64,000 nt of DNA from Amaurobius ferox (taxonomy: Eukaryota > Arthropoda > Arachnida > Araneae > Amaurobiidae). The notes beneath the pieces were generated by a model. The model was not told the DNA's origin and did not search any database. It saw only the letters and a program-made list of their open reading frames with translations. A program made the translations under genes and the position numbers. Positions 1 through 10,924 of the stretch are shown here, piece after piece (position 1 is the stretch's first letter; the number at the start of each line of letters is the position of its first letter). Where the stretch lies: NCBI GenBank assembly GCA_951213105.1, contig OX578144.1, positions 79,967,801 through 80,031,800 on the forward strand. The letters are read 5' to 3'.

Positions 1-176
1 TTTTTGGTTGTCTTTGATTTTAAAGTTTAATTAAAGTTGACGTGTATCCAATTTATTTATTAAAAGTATAAAAGTAAATAAAAGTAAAAACTACTTATTT
101 AAAAACATGTTTGTTCATTTTTAGTAGAATTTGCATCTCAAAATTGCAATCAGATAAGCAGGATCTTTTGGGACAT

Positions 177-189
177 AACACATCTGAAT
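177..189 (+). repeat. Left target-site duplication of the SINE at 190-433
   Basis: AACACATCTGAAT is repeated exactly at 434-446, immediately after the (AAC)n tail. It fixes the borders of the insertion. Confidence 0.85.
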
Positions 190-433
190 CTGATCGCTGG
201 ATTGCCCGGTTGTGGGTTCGGATCCCGCCAGCGGGCATGGATGTTGTGTTGTCGAGGCAAAGTCAGACTTCCGCTACAGTGCCTAGAACTTCCTTCTAGA
301 CACTGTACTTCCGCCCTTGAGAAGCCTAAAAAAAAGTGAAGCTGCAAATTTGTCCCCTTCGCTATGGGACCACAGGTCTAGTGGACGTGGTGCATAGGCG
401 CTCCTTCACCGCGGGGGAATAAGTAACAACAAC
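190..433 (+). mobile_element. SINE family A1, 5'-truncated tRNA-derived copy with TSD
   Basis: The copy begins inside the tRNA-like head, keeps a B-box-like GGTTCGGATCCC at about 215-226, continues through a body shared with the inverted copy at 4806-5057, and ends in an (AAC)n tail. A perfect 13-bp direct repeat, AACACATCTGAAT, flanks it at 177-189 and 434-446, which is the signature of target-primed reverse transcription. Compared with the other copy it carries an extra 33-bp hairpin at 274-306. SINEs of this kind encode no protein and depend on a partner LINE. An open frame across 111-299 is incidental. Confidence 0.85.
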
Positions 434-446
434 AACACATCTGAAT

Positions 447-989
447 ATATCCATATAAAAAATCAACTTCATGAGGCAATGGTCTTAATAACCCTGCAGC
501 CATTCATCGTACATCGTTGCGCAGAACACTAAATTTCATATAAATGAAGAAAGGGTGATTACGTGATATGTGTAGAATGGCACCTTGTTTGTTTACTGAA
601 GTAGCGTCAAAACTCGATACAAATTAGTGATTTATTGTATCGCGCTACTCGCTGCACTACTTATTTTTAAAACTAGCGCGTTACACTACAAACTACGAGA
701 AAAAGTCACTACTGTAGTTTCGCTACTTGTAGCGCGCTACTTCCGACCACTGGTCGTAGCCAGAAACGAAATCTAACACGGGCTAAAGTGAAATACAAAG
801 GGAGATCAGCAGCACTGAAGGAGGGGCTGACAAAAACATTGGGGGGGGGGGGGTATCGGGTGCAAGAAAATGCACTAAAGTATCAAATTTTAGTCTTTAA
901 ATAAATCACTATATTAACAAGAAAGATCAATCATGCTTAAAGCATTGATTATGAAACACTTTCCAACTTCAATGCAAATTTATTTAAAC
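447..989. other. AT-rich intergenic DNA
   Basis: No gene or recognised repeat seen. It contains a 13-base poly(G) run at 841-853 and the phrase CGCTACT repeated several times around 640-740, without a clear period. Confidence 0.5.
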
Positions 990-1480
990 AAGTCTAAAAT
1001 GCAATACATTCCTCGGTAATATTTTGAAACTTATCACAATACTGCATTAATTTATTATATTTGAAAACTTAAACCTTCACCGAAAAAAATGAACTTCATT
1101 CAAATGACGGCATTGAAATATAAATTGCCTGGTTTAAACATCTCTAAAATGTTATACATTCCTCGGTAATAGTTTTAGAATTATCATAATACTACGATAA
1201 ATTATTATATTTGAAAACTTCATCGAAAACAACTGAAATTAATTCAATGACGTCATAGAAAAAATAACACGCCTGGATCTCTCTATAAAAACAGGATTTC
1301 ATTCATAACTTTCTCCCATTCATTTCATTCATCACAATACTATAATAATTTATTTTATTTAAACATTTTATTTAAGACCATGGAGCTACAAATAATTAAA
1401 CTCTATGCTTAAAACTTCATCGAAAAAAATCGTCCTTCTCTTCATAAAATCAATTAATATTTCATTCATATCAGCCATCC
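990..1480. repeat. Diverged tandem repeat, about 150-bp period
   Basis: The phrase CATTCCTCGGTAAT recurs at about 1008 and 1158, and both units continue through ATTATATTTGAAAACTT and CATCGAAAA-like motifs before restarting. A third, more degraded unit follows from about 1290, with TCACAATACTATAATAATTT and CATCGAAAAAAAT. Units are diverged, so this is an old array. Confidence 0.65.
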
Positions 1481-2145
1481 AGACTCCATGGACTAAATTA
1501 TTTTGTGTTAAAAAAATACAGGAATTCTAATACAACTCATTCTAGTTTACATTTTACATAGGTGAAAAATAGGCTTAGTTGTAGAAATAATCAAATTTAG
1601 ATGAGCATTTAAACTCAAATATATTGTCATTGCGTTGTTTCAGTAAGTAGATGCACAGAATTTAAGCAAAAATAAAGTAGTTTTAGGACGGATACAACAC
1701 TCAATATGAATTAAAAAGAACTTAAAAAAATCACGATTTTGAAACAAGATGCATGTCATATATCATTTTGAAGTGGGTCATGTGATCGTTTCATATCATG
1801 GTCACGTGATCGTTTCATATAAGAGGTATAATTATTATTTTAATTTTTATTTAAAAAACTACTGAATATATTTCGCTGAATTTTTTTTTATATATTTTAT
1901 GGAACAATTTGAATATTACCTAAAATTTTCGAAGCAATTTGTGAATTTTAAATCCGCTTAAAAAATGTTTGAAAAATTAGTTCCCATAGGGCTCAATGTA
2001 TTTCATTTTTTCAACCCGGGTTCAATCCAAAACTAATTGGGTGATATTATTCATTTATATTCCCATAGGTCCTACAGACCGTCTGAACAGCATACTAAAA
2101 TTTCATTTTGATTAAGTCATTTTTACGGCAGTTATCGTGCTAACG

Positions 2146-2148
<3 letters not shown>
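1481..2148. other. AT-rich DNA with a short direct repeat
   Basis: Nothing gene-like. GTGATCGTTTCATAT occurs twice, at about 1775 and 1807, each preceded by GTCAYGT or CACGT sequence. Otherwise unremarkable. Confidence 0.4.
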
Positions 2149-2179
<31 letters not shown>

Positions 2180-2182
2180 ATG
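2149..2182. repeat. (ACAG)n microsatellite
   Basis: About eight imperfect repeats of the tetranucleotide acag, with one interruption (acaa) near the end. Confidence 0.9.
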
Positions 2183-3453
2183 AACAAAGTCATAAACACT
2201 TTTCAACTTTGTTGTAAAGTGTTAAAAATGTATTTTAATTATAACTAAATACAGTATATCACATAATATTAACTCTAACTACTCATCATAGGTATAGCAT
2301 GATAATTGTATAACTCTCTATAACTAAGTTCTAGAGTTATGTATTCTAAAGTAATACATTATCAGTTGATAATGCAGAACTCTAAAATGTCTAATTACGA
2401 AACTCTTAATTTTTGAAACCTTGTTGGAAATTAAAAAATTAAATATGTAAATAAATTTATGATCATCAATATAATCAGAAATTCAGCCACTAAAAATTTT
2501 TATTTCTATACAATATAAAATGAAATAATTTACAAAAAAAAAATTCTGAAAAAGCAGTTTTTTTGTGTAAAATTTTAATGACATATTATATGAAATTTCA
2601 TACCACTGGGGGGGGGACTAAGTATATCTCTTGGGGGAGGGTCTCAGCCCGCTCTGGCCCTTGCCTGGCGACGGTGCTAATCCTCGAAACAGCTATATGC
2701 TGCATTATTGTGTTATTTGTGCGCTCACGTTTTTCTTATGACTCGAATACTTATGCAGTTGTATTGTAACATAATTAGCTGTTAAGAAAACATTTTTTTT
2801 ATCGCCAATTGTTTGATTCCTCATGTTGACTGTTAACCTACGGCTAAAAAGTTCTAAATCACTTGGTCACTCAGTTTTGGTAATTTTAACTCGCTGTGAC
2901 CAAGCTAAAATGTTAAAAAATGAAAGGTTTGTGTGGTTTTTTTTAATAAATTATATAAAAAAATTAAAAGTATTTCTAAAATGTATAGGAAATATTAATT
3001 CCTTTTATGCAAACAGAAACATTTCTAATTATTTAATGGAATTAAAAAAAAAAGCACAAATTTTTCTCTTCTTTCGGTCGCTATTCTTTTTTTTCCCCAA
3101 CACACACTTATGACTTTAAAAATCGAAAGGTGTTAAGTAAAATGCATATCTGTCAAAATCTTAACTTCGAAAATTTATAGTAAAATATGTTTTCCGTACG
3201 AAAAGAAAAAGAAAAAAAAAAAAAAAAAAAAAAAAATTGCATTAAAAGGTGGGGGGGGGGGAGGGGGGAGAGAATTAAAATTAAACTAAGGTTGAAACTT
3301 AGCTACATCATTTTTAATGATATACAAATTTTCTCTTAACCAAATTCGTAAAGCATATCTGCGGAAATGGAAAATAAATGACATTAGCTTCAATTACTTT
3401 ATAAATTTTGAAAATGTAAAATAAAGTCAAAAATTCCGAATTTACGTCAGTAA
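2183..3453. other. AT-rich DNA with homopolymers
   Basis: No gene recognised. Open frames at 2563-2769 and 2823-3113 lack coding character. Poly(G) runs lie at 2608-2616 and 3251-3261, and a poly(A) run at about 3217-3235. A GC-richer patch occurs at 2630-2690. Confidence 0.4.
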
Positions 3454-4123
3454 AGATGCAGGTTCGATTCAAATTGACCTTAAATAACAGATTTTTCAGA
3501 TTTTTTTTTTTAGGGATATTTGGAAAATTTTCATTTCCTAGAGCTTCTCGAAAACAGAAGCCTCCCCCTCCCCCCCCGAATACAAGTATTACTTTTTACT
3601 GTATTACCTAAGCTTCGCACTTGCGTAAGTAGCATCCTATAAAAAATGATCCTTTTTCCCCCAAGAGGGTAAAGCCGAAGAACCTGACGCACACGGTATC
3701 GTAGATTATTAAAATTCCCCTTTCATTTTCCATGATGTACGGTTTTCTGTTCCTTTCGGTGTTGAAGGGCCTTTCCGAATGCAGCATTCGTTTTATTTCA
3801 TTCTGCAGGCCTGTTTTCATTAAATAAATATCCCCGGGGATGAAAATGGATGTGAAAACAATTCAAGAAACAACGTTTCCACTATTTAAGTAGTTTTATA
3901 CTATTAAAATGTGCTGCCGAGCTGTTTGGTAATGACGCCATTTTCGTGCTGTACTCGGTTTTTAATTTTAGGCTTAACCTTTACAATTTTCTATAACTTC
4001 TAGAGCGCACATGGACACATTGCGGCTCCCTACACCATTTTGTGCAACCCTCGAACATTCTTCAATATTTCATATCCTTTTACTTTAAAAGCACCTGCGA
4101 TTATAAGGCGATATTTGACCAAC
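3454..4123. repeat. Unit 1 of a nearly exact 670-bp tandem duplication
   Basis: The unit runs from AGATGCAGGTTCG to TTGACCAACAG. By eye it is the same as the next unit except at three homopolymers: C8 against C14 near 3570 and 4239, T11 followed by A-GGG against T11-GGG near 3511 and 4181, and C5 against C6 near 3660 and 4333. A minus-strand frame at 3608-3820 is shared with unit 2 but shows no coding constraint against the diverged third copy. Confidence 0.9.
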
Positions 4124-4800
4124 AGATGCAGGTTCGATTCAAATTGACCTTAAATAACAGATTTTTCAGATTTTTTTTTTTGGGATATTTGGAAAATTTT
4201 CATTTCCTAGAGCTTCTCGAAAACAGAAGCCTCCCCCTCCCCCCCCCCCCCCGAATACAAGTATTACTTTTTACTGTATTACCTAAGCTTCGCACTTGCG
4301 TAAGTAGCATCCTATAAAAAATGATCCTTTTTCCCCCCAAGAGGGTAAAGCCGAAGAACCTGACGCACACGGTATCGTAGATTATTAAAATTCCCCTTTC
4401 ATTTTCCATGATGTACGGTTTTCTGTTCCTTTCGGTGTTGAAGGGCCTTTCCGAATGCAGCATTCGTTTTATTTCATTCTGCAGGCCTGTTTTCATTAAA
4501 TAAATATCCCCGGGGATGAAAATGGATGTGAAAACAATTCAAGAAACAACGTTTCCACTATTTAAGTAGTTTTATACTATTAAAATGTGCTGCCGAGCTG
4601 TTTGGTAATGACGCCATTTTCGTGCTGTACTCGGTTTTTAATTTTAGGCTTAACCTTTACAATTTTCTATAACTTCTAGAGCGCACATGGACACATTGCG
4701 GCTCCCTACACCATTTTGTGCAACCCTCGAACATTCTTCAATATTTCATATCCTTTTACTTTAAAAGCACCTGCGATTATAAGGCGATATTTGACCAACA
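4124..4800. repeat. Unit 2 of the tandem duplication (676 bp)
   Basis: This is a direct repeat of 3454-4123. Length differs only through homopolymer changes. The junctions share the three bases AGA (upstream AAAGATG, junction ACAGATG, downstream ACAGAGT), which fits a microhomology-mediated duplication. The right end falls inside the left TSD copy of the SINE at 4806-5057. Confidence 0.9.
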
Positions 4801-4805
4801 GAGTT

Positions 4806-5057
4806 GTTGTTGTTGTTACTTATTCCCCCGTGTTGAAGGGGTGCCTATGCACCACGTCCGCTAGACCCCTGGTCCCATGGCGAAGGGGAGAAATTTGCAG
4901 CTTCACCTTTTATTGAGGCTCCTCAAGGGCGGAAGTCTGACTTTACTTCGACAACACTACATCCATGCCCGCTGGCGGGATTCGAACCCACAACCCGGCA
5001 ATCCTGCGATTAGACAGAAACACTTGCTCCTGACCGCTCGACCACCGGATCGGCACC
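4806..5057 (-). mobile_element. SINE family A1, near full-length tRNA-derived copy
   Basis: Read on the minus strand it starts GGTGCCGATCCGGTGGTCGAG, giving an A box GTGGTCGAGCGG, followed about 55 bases later by a canonical B box GGTTCGAATCCC. The spacing and sequence resemble a class II (Leu/Ser-like) tRNA head. The body runs through CTTCGCCATGGGACC and ends in (AAC)n. Direct repeats ACCAACAGAGTT at 4794-4805 and 5055-5066 flank it, and the right repeat slightly overlaps the head. The copy lies exactly at the end of the tandem duplication. Confidence 0.85.
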
Positions 5058-5066
5058 AACAGAGTT

Positions 5067-6430
5067 ATCCAGTTTATCCACAGATCCGACTGCCCGTTGC
5101 AGTGGACGCGCATTCTACAGAATGTTGCTCTCCATCAAAATTTAGTATTTCTATACAAATAAAAAAGTTAGACAAAATTTTTATAACACATTGATTCATC
5201 ATCAGGAACATCAGGCTCTCGTATACAGAACTACAGTACCGGGAAGACCTCCGATAATTATATCTATACGGGGAGACCGTGGCCCCTAAAGAATGGAACA
5301 CGAAGACTTCCTGATATAAAGTTGTACAGTGAAAGGAAAACAGTGGGGGCGATGCTCCAATTGAGGAAGATCGTAAACATAAACTTTTATGAATTGAAAT
5401 GTTAAAATATTTAATTTATTAAACAAATTTTTAATCTAATCAGAAATTTTTGCGGTGTTTAAAATTTATACATGTTTCTAATGTGTGTCTACAGAAACAT
5501 ATGGCCATGGCCCACTAAGGCATTTCTATATTCGTAATTACTATGCGATCTCCTAATAAAAGCGAAATCCAATGGAAAAATCGGCCAATCCAAGAAGTAG
5601 CTAAGCTATAACATAAGTTATTAAACCACCTCTCACAAAAATCAGAAAATTTGTGATTTTCTTTTATAGAACACTTGTAGTTTGACGGTTCAAATAATAA
5701 ATGAAAATCATGCACGTCTTAGACGCTCGTCATTTAGAAACAAAAATCGCTTTCAAAGTTGCCATTCCGAAAAAGTGACTTACTGATTTAAAAAAGTAAT
5801 AAAGAATGCACTAAATATCATACACCCAAGGTCGGTGATTGCCTGCGGCGAAATGCATACGAAATGCAAATGTGCAAAAAATACGACCAGAAAGCACAAA
5901 TTTTATGCATTTAATGATAAAAATTGCAATTTTAAAGGAGAAATCATTAATAATCTCAAAATTGCAAATGAAAAAGCATTATGGTAAATTTAGCACCTCA
6001 GACGATACCGAACAGCACTACCAATACGTATTAATTGTATTATTGATGTGTTGTTCCATTAAACCTGTATATATTTATATTTAACATTTTAAAAAACTGT
6101 TAAAAATCTCTGCGAGCAGTGGCGAAGCGTCATGAACACAAGGTAGACAGTGTCAACTCAAATAATGTACAACCAAGTAACTTTAATTTTATATTCGAAA
6201 TAAATATATAAAATGTTTTCTGTGCAAGTAAACGAAGGGAAATAAAGACATATTTTTGCTCCTACTGAAAATTCAGTTCAATTTTCAGTGCAACATATTT
6301 TAACTGGAACGACAACCTTGATTGTTGCAACATTGTTGCATATCAGTTAATTGCCTCAACAAGCAATTGATTCTTTGATACGTTTGCAGTTTTTCTACGT
6401 GAAACATAAAACGAACTTTCAACATGTGAA
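5067..6430. other. AT-rich intergenic DNA
   Basis: No recognised gene or repeat. Open frames at 5515-5715 and 5839-6084 have no recognisable similarity and look like chance. Confidence 0.4.
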
Positions 6431-6447
6431 AAAGTATCGCTTGGTGA

Positions 6448-6466
6448 TATATATATATATATATAT
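6448..6466. repeat. (TA)n microsatellite
   Basis: A run of alternating t and a of about 20 bases. Confidence 0.8.
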
Positions 6467-6754
6467 TCTTTCTTGTTCCCCACAAATTATATACTAGTTA
6501 AAACACAGTTTCCCGCGTATTGTGTTTTCCCGCATATACCGTTTTAGAACTCCTAAGGGAAACTCAAAACCAGAGGGTCCCTCTGTAATCACAAGATAGT
6601 AAATTGTCATTAATTTATTTTCATTGCAATTCAACTATTATACCTTATTTTATTTTTAATCCTGTTAAAATATACAGCAAGAAACTTTTTATTTGGTAAT
6701 TTTGGCTCCTGATCTTATTTCTCTCCAAATTATCTTATCATACTTCGTCCCTGT

Positions 6755-7080
6755 CTGAGGGGGGGGGGGGGGAGTCTGTAGGGAATGTCATGTGTAGGAC
6801 ACGCAAGATTCTTTTATACAGGCTTTGTAAGCAGCCCATCCTATAAAAAAGATCCTTTCGCCCATGAGGAAAACGCTGGAAGACTTGGCGCACATGGTAA
6901 CACAGTTTATTAAAATTTCTTCTTCATTTACCATGATATATGGTTTTGTATTCCATTCGGTGTTGAGTTGCACAGTTTCCAAATTACGCCTCCATTTTTG
7001 CATGTCTTTGTTTTATTAAATAAATCTCCCGGGGCGGAAAGCTGATGTGGAAGCAGTTGAAGAAACGGCATTTCTAATTG
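6755..7080. repeat. Diverged third copy of the 3454/4124 repeat
   Basis: Shared phrases in the same order include CATCCTATAAAAAA, TTATTAAAATT, CCATGATRTAYGGTTTT, TTCGGTGTTGA, ATTAAATAAAT and CCCGGGG, followed by GAAGAAAC-like sequence. It matches roughly the middle half of the 670-bp unit, so the duplicated sequence belongs to a dispersed family. A minus-strand frame (6788-7003) stays open in the same phase as in the other copies, but most differences are amino-acid changing, which argues against coding. Confidence 0.75.
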
Positions 7081-7084
7081 AAAG

Positions 7085-7715
7085 TTTTGCATTCATCTTC
7101 TGAATAATGGTGATAGGAATACACTAAGGAGGAAGGAATAGCTCCTATTGGATATTTATTTTTTCACTAAAAATTTTGATGTGCCCAGACAATTACTCTA
7201 CAAACTCAAATTGATTTTTTTTCTATGTATTAATTTTGCTTTTATCCACACAATAATGCATGAGATAGACTATGAACGTAGCAAATATTTGGAAAAGAGA
7301 AGGGGTTGGGGGTTAATGGTGTTTGTTTGATGGGGGTTTATTTCGTTTTCCAATATGAGTCCTATGGATAAGTAATTTAATTTTTTTGCCAATGAGCGGG
7401 GAGGAGGACATCATTCCCCTAGTTACGATTTCAAAATGAATCCACAAAATTCAAGTGTCGAATGTTTAACATCACAATAGTTCCTTTCTCCCTATGTAAT
7501 GTGTGGGAAGTAACGCATGTAAGGATCCTTTGCAGTATCCACGGACCGATTTCGCTTTTTTTATGAGCTAGTCAGCATAGAAATATCAACTTGGTCAGCA
7601 TAGAAATATCAAACTCAATCTTTAAGAAATTGGAAGCTGGCTGAGTGACAACACTAAAATTGTCGATTCCCATAGAGGCTCGCAAAATTGTAGAACACGG
7701 CAAGGTTTCTTACTT
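7085..7715. other. Intergenic DNA
   Basis: Nothing recognised. AGTCAGCATAGAAATATCAA occurs twice in tandem at about 7570-7607. Confidence 0.4.
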
Positions 7716-7990
7716 TTCTTTCGACCCAGACATCCGGCCTACCCGAAGGTGTAAGGTATCTGTTTAGACGACCGGGGCAGTGCACCTATTTTAGACCGAA
7801 ACCCAGTGGGAGGGGGCCAAACCTTTTTCCTTCCCCTGCCACCAACCTATCGGAAGGCCTTTGGAACCTACATATTTAACTTGCCTGTGCTCTGCGTAGA
7901 TACGGAAATAGTTTGGGAAGCGCCGGAAATCGAGCAAGGATTCTCCGAGTGCAATCTCAATACTTAACCACTGGGATATCCCGCCCCATG
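7716..7990 (-). mobile_element. SINE family B, tRNA-headed relic
   Basis: On the minus strand the copy begins with a degraded tRNA-like head containing CCCAGTGGTTAAG and GCTCGATTTCCGGC. It passes through a body with AAGGAAAAAGG and GGTCTAAAATAGG, and ends CACCTTCGGGTAGG...GTCTGGGTCGAAAG. Order and spacing match the copies at 19215-19510 and 54249-54614. Confidence 0.7.
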
Positions 7991-8016
7991 ACTTTTTACT
8001 TTGATTGCAGGCATCG

Positions 8017-8100
8017 GTTATTCTATGCTGACGAGTGGATAATAAGAGGGAAATCAGCCCAACGGTGCTGCTTTCTGCAATGGAAGCGCGATCCTAATTT
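8017..8100. repeat. Short dispersed repeat, copy 1
   Basis: Shares GGCATCG and GCAATGGAAGCGCGATC at similar spacing with 47926-48000. The family is unidentified. Confidence 0.45.
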
Positions 8101-8120
8101 CAGTAACACCCCCCCCCCCC

Positions 8121-8783
8121 TGTGGGTGGGTATTAATGCATCTAAGCTGCACTAAATCTGTTGTATCAATCAAATCACCACACCAATACTACAATATCTT
8201 CCAGCGCAGCGCTTTTAAATAAACTTCCATGTGACAAAAATGTCTCTGTTTTAACCTTTTTATCAATGGGTTGCACATTAACCCTTTCCCTCTTCGCCCT
8301 TACGATCCAGAAATAAAACATTTCATCACATTCGAAAATACTGCGCACCCCTTCGGCAACAAACCATATTTTTGTCACCTATAGCGAACCTAAACAGAGG
8401 TCTTTTAGAACTTCACACCATCAACAGCTGGTGCGCAACAACGGGGCGTTATGAGCGCCGGTGCCTTCCAACGTACCAACACTTGATATACGACTTCATT
8501 TATTTCCTGATGAAATTTTTATAAGCATTCTTAGTATTTATAACCGCGCGTCACGGGCGCCCCAACGATACTATTTCCATCAGGACGATGGTTTTTCTGT
8601 TTTTCCACGTTTCGCTATAATCTCGATCACATACTTTAGTAAAACACGAACATTTTTTTTTCGCACTTTCTCAATAATGCACGGTGTGTTGGGTAAGTAT
8701 CGTGATAAAGTCGGAAATCAAGCTATACATTCGCAATAATTATAAGTCACTTTATAACAAAATGCCATGGACGTCAAAATAAT
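8121..8783. other. Intergenic DNA
   Basis: No recognised feature beyond a 12-base poly(C) run ending at 8120. A GC-richer patch at about 8430-8600 gives an open frame (8461-8739) with no recognisable product. Confidence 0.35.
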
Positions 8784-9880
8784 TAGGGGAAGAGAGAGGT
8801 AAAGTAGACACTTTAAAAGAAAAAAAATAATTTTCTAAAATACTAATCAATTTAAAAAATAAAATAAAATAATACTATCAGCACCTATTATGATTTATGT
8901 TTATTTATGTTTTTGCATGTATGTAGTTAGTTCTTTTTTTATTATGTGTCTTATAAGACGTAATTGAATATAATTTTATCAAATACACCATAAAACATTT
9001 GCAAGCATGTTACTAAAAATTTCAGGGGAATTAGCTGTCCGTAATGGGGAGTAAGGTACCTGATAGTTATGATAATATGTACAAAGTATATGTACATATT
9101 ATAGTTATGTACATATAAATACAAAAATAATGCTTGGTAGACGATAATTAGTTGAATATTTCAGAAATGAAGCTGGAATTTTCATGAACGCCTGTAATTG
9201 TGGCTTTTCTTATCAGTTTGACGAAATGAGCCACAAAGTAGCGGGGAAATAAAAAGATTACAGAATGTTGTACAGTGTAGCTACTTTAACCCTACATAGG
9301 AGGGTAAAGTTGCTACTATACAAAATAAATAAAGAAATAATTAAAATAAAACAAGCGTAAAAAAGTTATTTACACACATTTTCAAATGATATAGTAAAAT
9401 AGGCATAAATGCTGTTCACTGTAAGTATATAAGCGCAGTACAATATTATCATTTTAAATATAAAAATCGTATTTAATTGAAAAAGAGTGGTTATATTCAT
9501 CATAATGATATTCATCTATATTAATGACCACCTTGTCCGCCATTGCGACTATGAGCCACTATTATATGAACATTGCCATTTCTAAATATTAATTCCCATA
9601 GTATAAAATATTAACTTTCACTAATTAATATTTAAAAAACTAATGACATTGAATGTTAAATCAATAATAAGCACCAAAAATTACACTTACCTTACGTTAG
9701 AGTCCGTGAAAAAACACTTTTTCAAAATGTAAAACGTTATTAAACGTATCTCTGTAATTTGGGTCAGCCTAAAAAAACTTAACCTCAGACAAAATGATTT
9801 ACCTCATTTCCGATAGGTGGCAGCACAGTGAAGGTGAAAAAATACCACATGGACACTTTACCCATCCTTCCACTAACTAG
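8784..9880. mobile_element. Possible non-autonomous DNA element with imperfect TIRs
   Basis: The left end TTAGGGGAAGAGAGAGGTAAA resembles the reverse complement of the right end, TTAGTGGAAGGATGGGTAAAG. Related GGGTAAAGT phrases recur inside (about 9250-9320). No transposase frame is present. The end match is only moderate, so element limits and class are uncertain. Confidence 0.4.
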
Positions 9881-9884
9881 GGCC

Positions 9885-10139
9885 CTGCCCTCCCATTCCT
9901 TTGCAGCCACAGCTCAGTACTTCACCACTCCAAGACGAAGACGGCATTCCATCAGCCGTCTCTGATTTCTTCAAGCAGCCCTCACAAGGATGATTGCTAT
10001 TTCGACTTATTGCTATTGAAAAATCTACTCACAGCGACACTTTTACTTTCTGATGTGGGCGTAAGGGACCTTCGGTCCCATGGAAGCCCGTAAACAAGCG
10101 TCTTGGTCTTGGTCCACTAACTAAAAAAATTTTTATATT
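9885..10139. other. GC-richer patch of unknown nature
   Basis: Composition rises relative to the surroundings. It contains a pyrimidine-rich TTTGCAG followed by a 28-codon open stretch (9907-9993) and a short GGGACC/GGTCCC stem with a three-base loop at 10065-10079. It could be an old exon, a repeat or chance. I recognise no product. Confidence 0.25.
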
Positions 10140-10920
10140 GAAGGATGAGCGTCAGTAAATTTTCTGCCCTATCTGCGCTTTGTTAACTTTCGCAGCACAC
10201 ATATTTCGCCGAAATTCTGCTCAAACAGTTGCGAAATATTTTCATATAGATAAAATGCTATGCTTAGATTATATTAAAACTAAATTTAATACCCAATAAA
10301 ACATAGAGTATATGTTTTATTTTAATTTAAAATATTTTTGGTGCTGCCATCTGTTGTCGTAATTTAACTCATACCGACTATTTTTATTTTTTAATGAACA
10401 TTTTTAAATGTCTATTCCTTCTAACACGCTATTAAATACAACAACAGATCGTATATAATGCCATAATCACGGAAACGTAATTGAACTTGGACTTGAAGAT
10501 AAAGGAAAACTTGAAGACAAAACTGCAGTCCTCAGTGATGTACATTCAGATCCCTTATCAAATTTGTAGAATGATAAATTACCTTTCCGTGATTGTGGCA
10601 TTATTATATATGATCTGTTGTATTTAACACTGTATTAGAAGGAATATATATTTAAAAATGTTCATTAAAAAATAAAAATAATCGGTATGAATTAAAGTAC
10701 GGCAACAGATGGCAGCACCAAAAATATTTTAGATTAAAATAAAGAATATATTCTATGTTTTTTGGGGCATTAAATTTAGTTTTAATATAATCTAAGCATT
10801 GCATTTTATCTTTCTGAAAATATTTCGCAACTGTTTGAGCAGAATTTAGGCGAAATATGTGTGCCGCGAAAGTTAATAAAGCGCGGATAGGGCAGAAAAT
10901 TACTGACGCTCACCCTGAAG
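10140..10920. mobile_element. Foldback element with arms of about 343 bp
   Basis: The left arm (10140-10483) and right arm (10578-10920) are near-perfect reverse complements. Examples are GAGCGTCAGTAAATTTTCTG against CAGAAAATTACTGACGCTC, and GGTGCTGCCATCTGTTG against CAACAGATGGCAGCACC. A 94-bp unique loop separates them. No transposase is present, so this is a MITE or foldback element, or a large inverted duplication. An RNA crossing it would fold into a long double-stranded hairpin. Confidence 0.8.
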
Positions 10921-10924
10921 CTAA

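Noticed and set aside
3608..4496. Repeated 70-98-codon minus-strand protein in the tandem units
   Set aside because: The identity simply reflects the recent DNA duplication. Comparison with the diverged copy at 6788-7003 shows mostly amino-acid-changing substitutions, so there is no sign of selection for a protein.
9907..9993. Short exon after a TTTGCAG acceptor
   Set aside because: Only 28 codons before a stop, with no donor site and no recognisable peptide.
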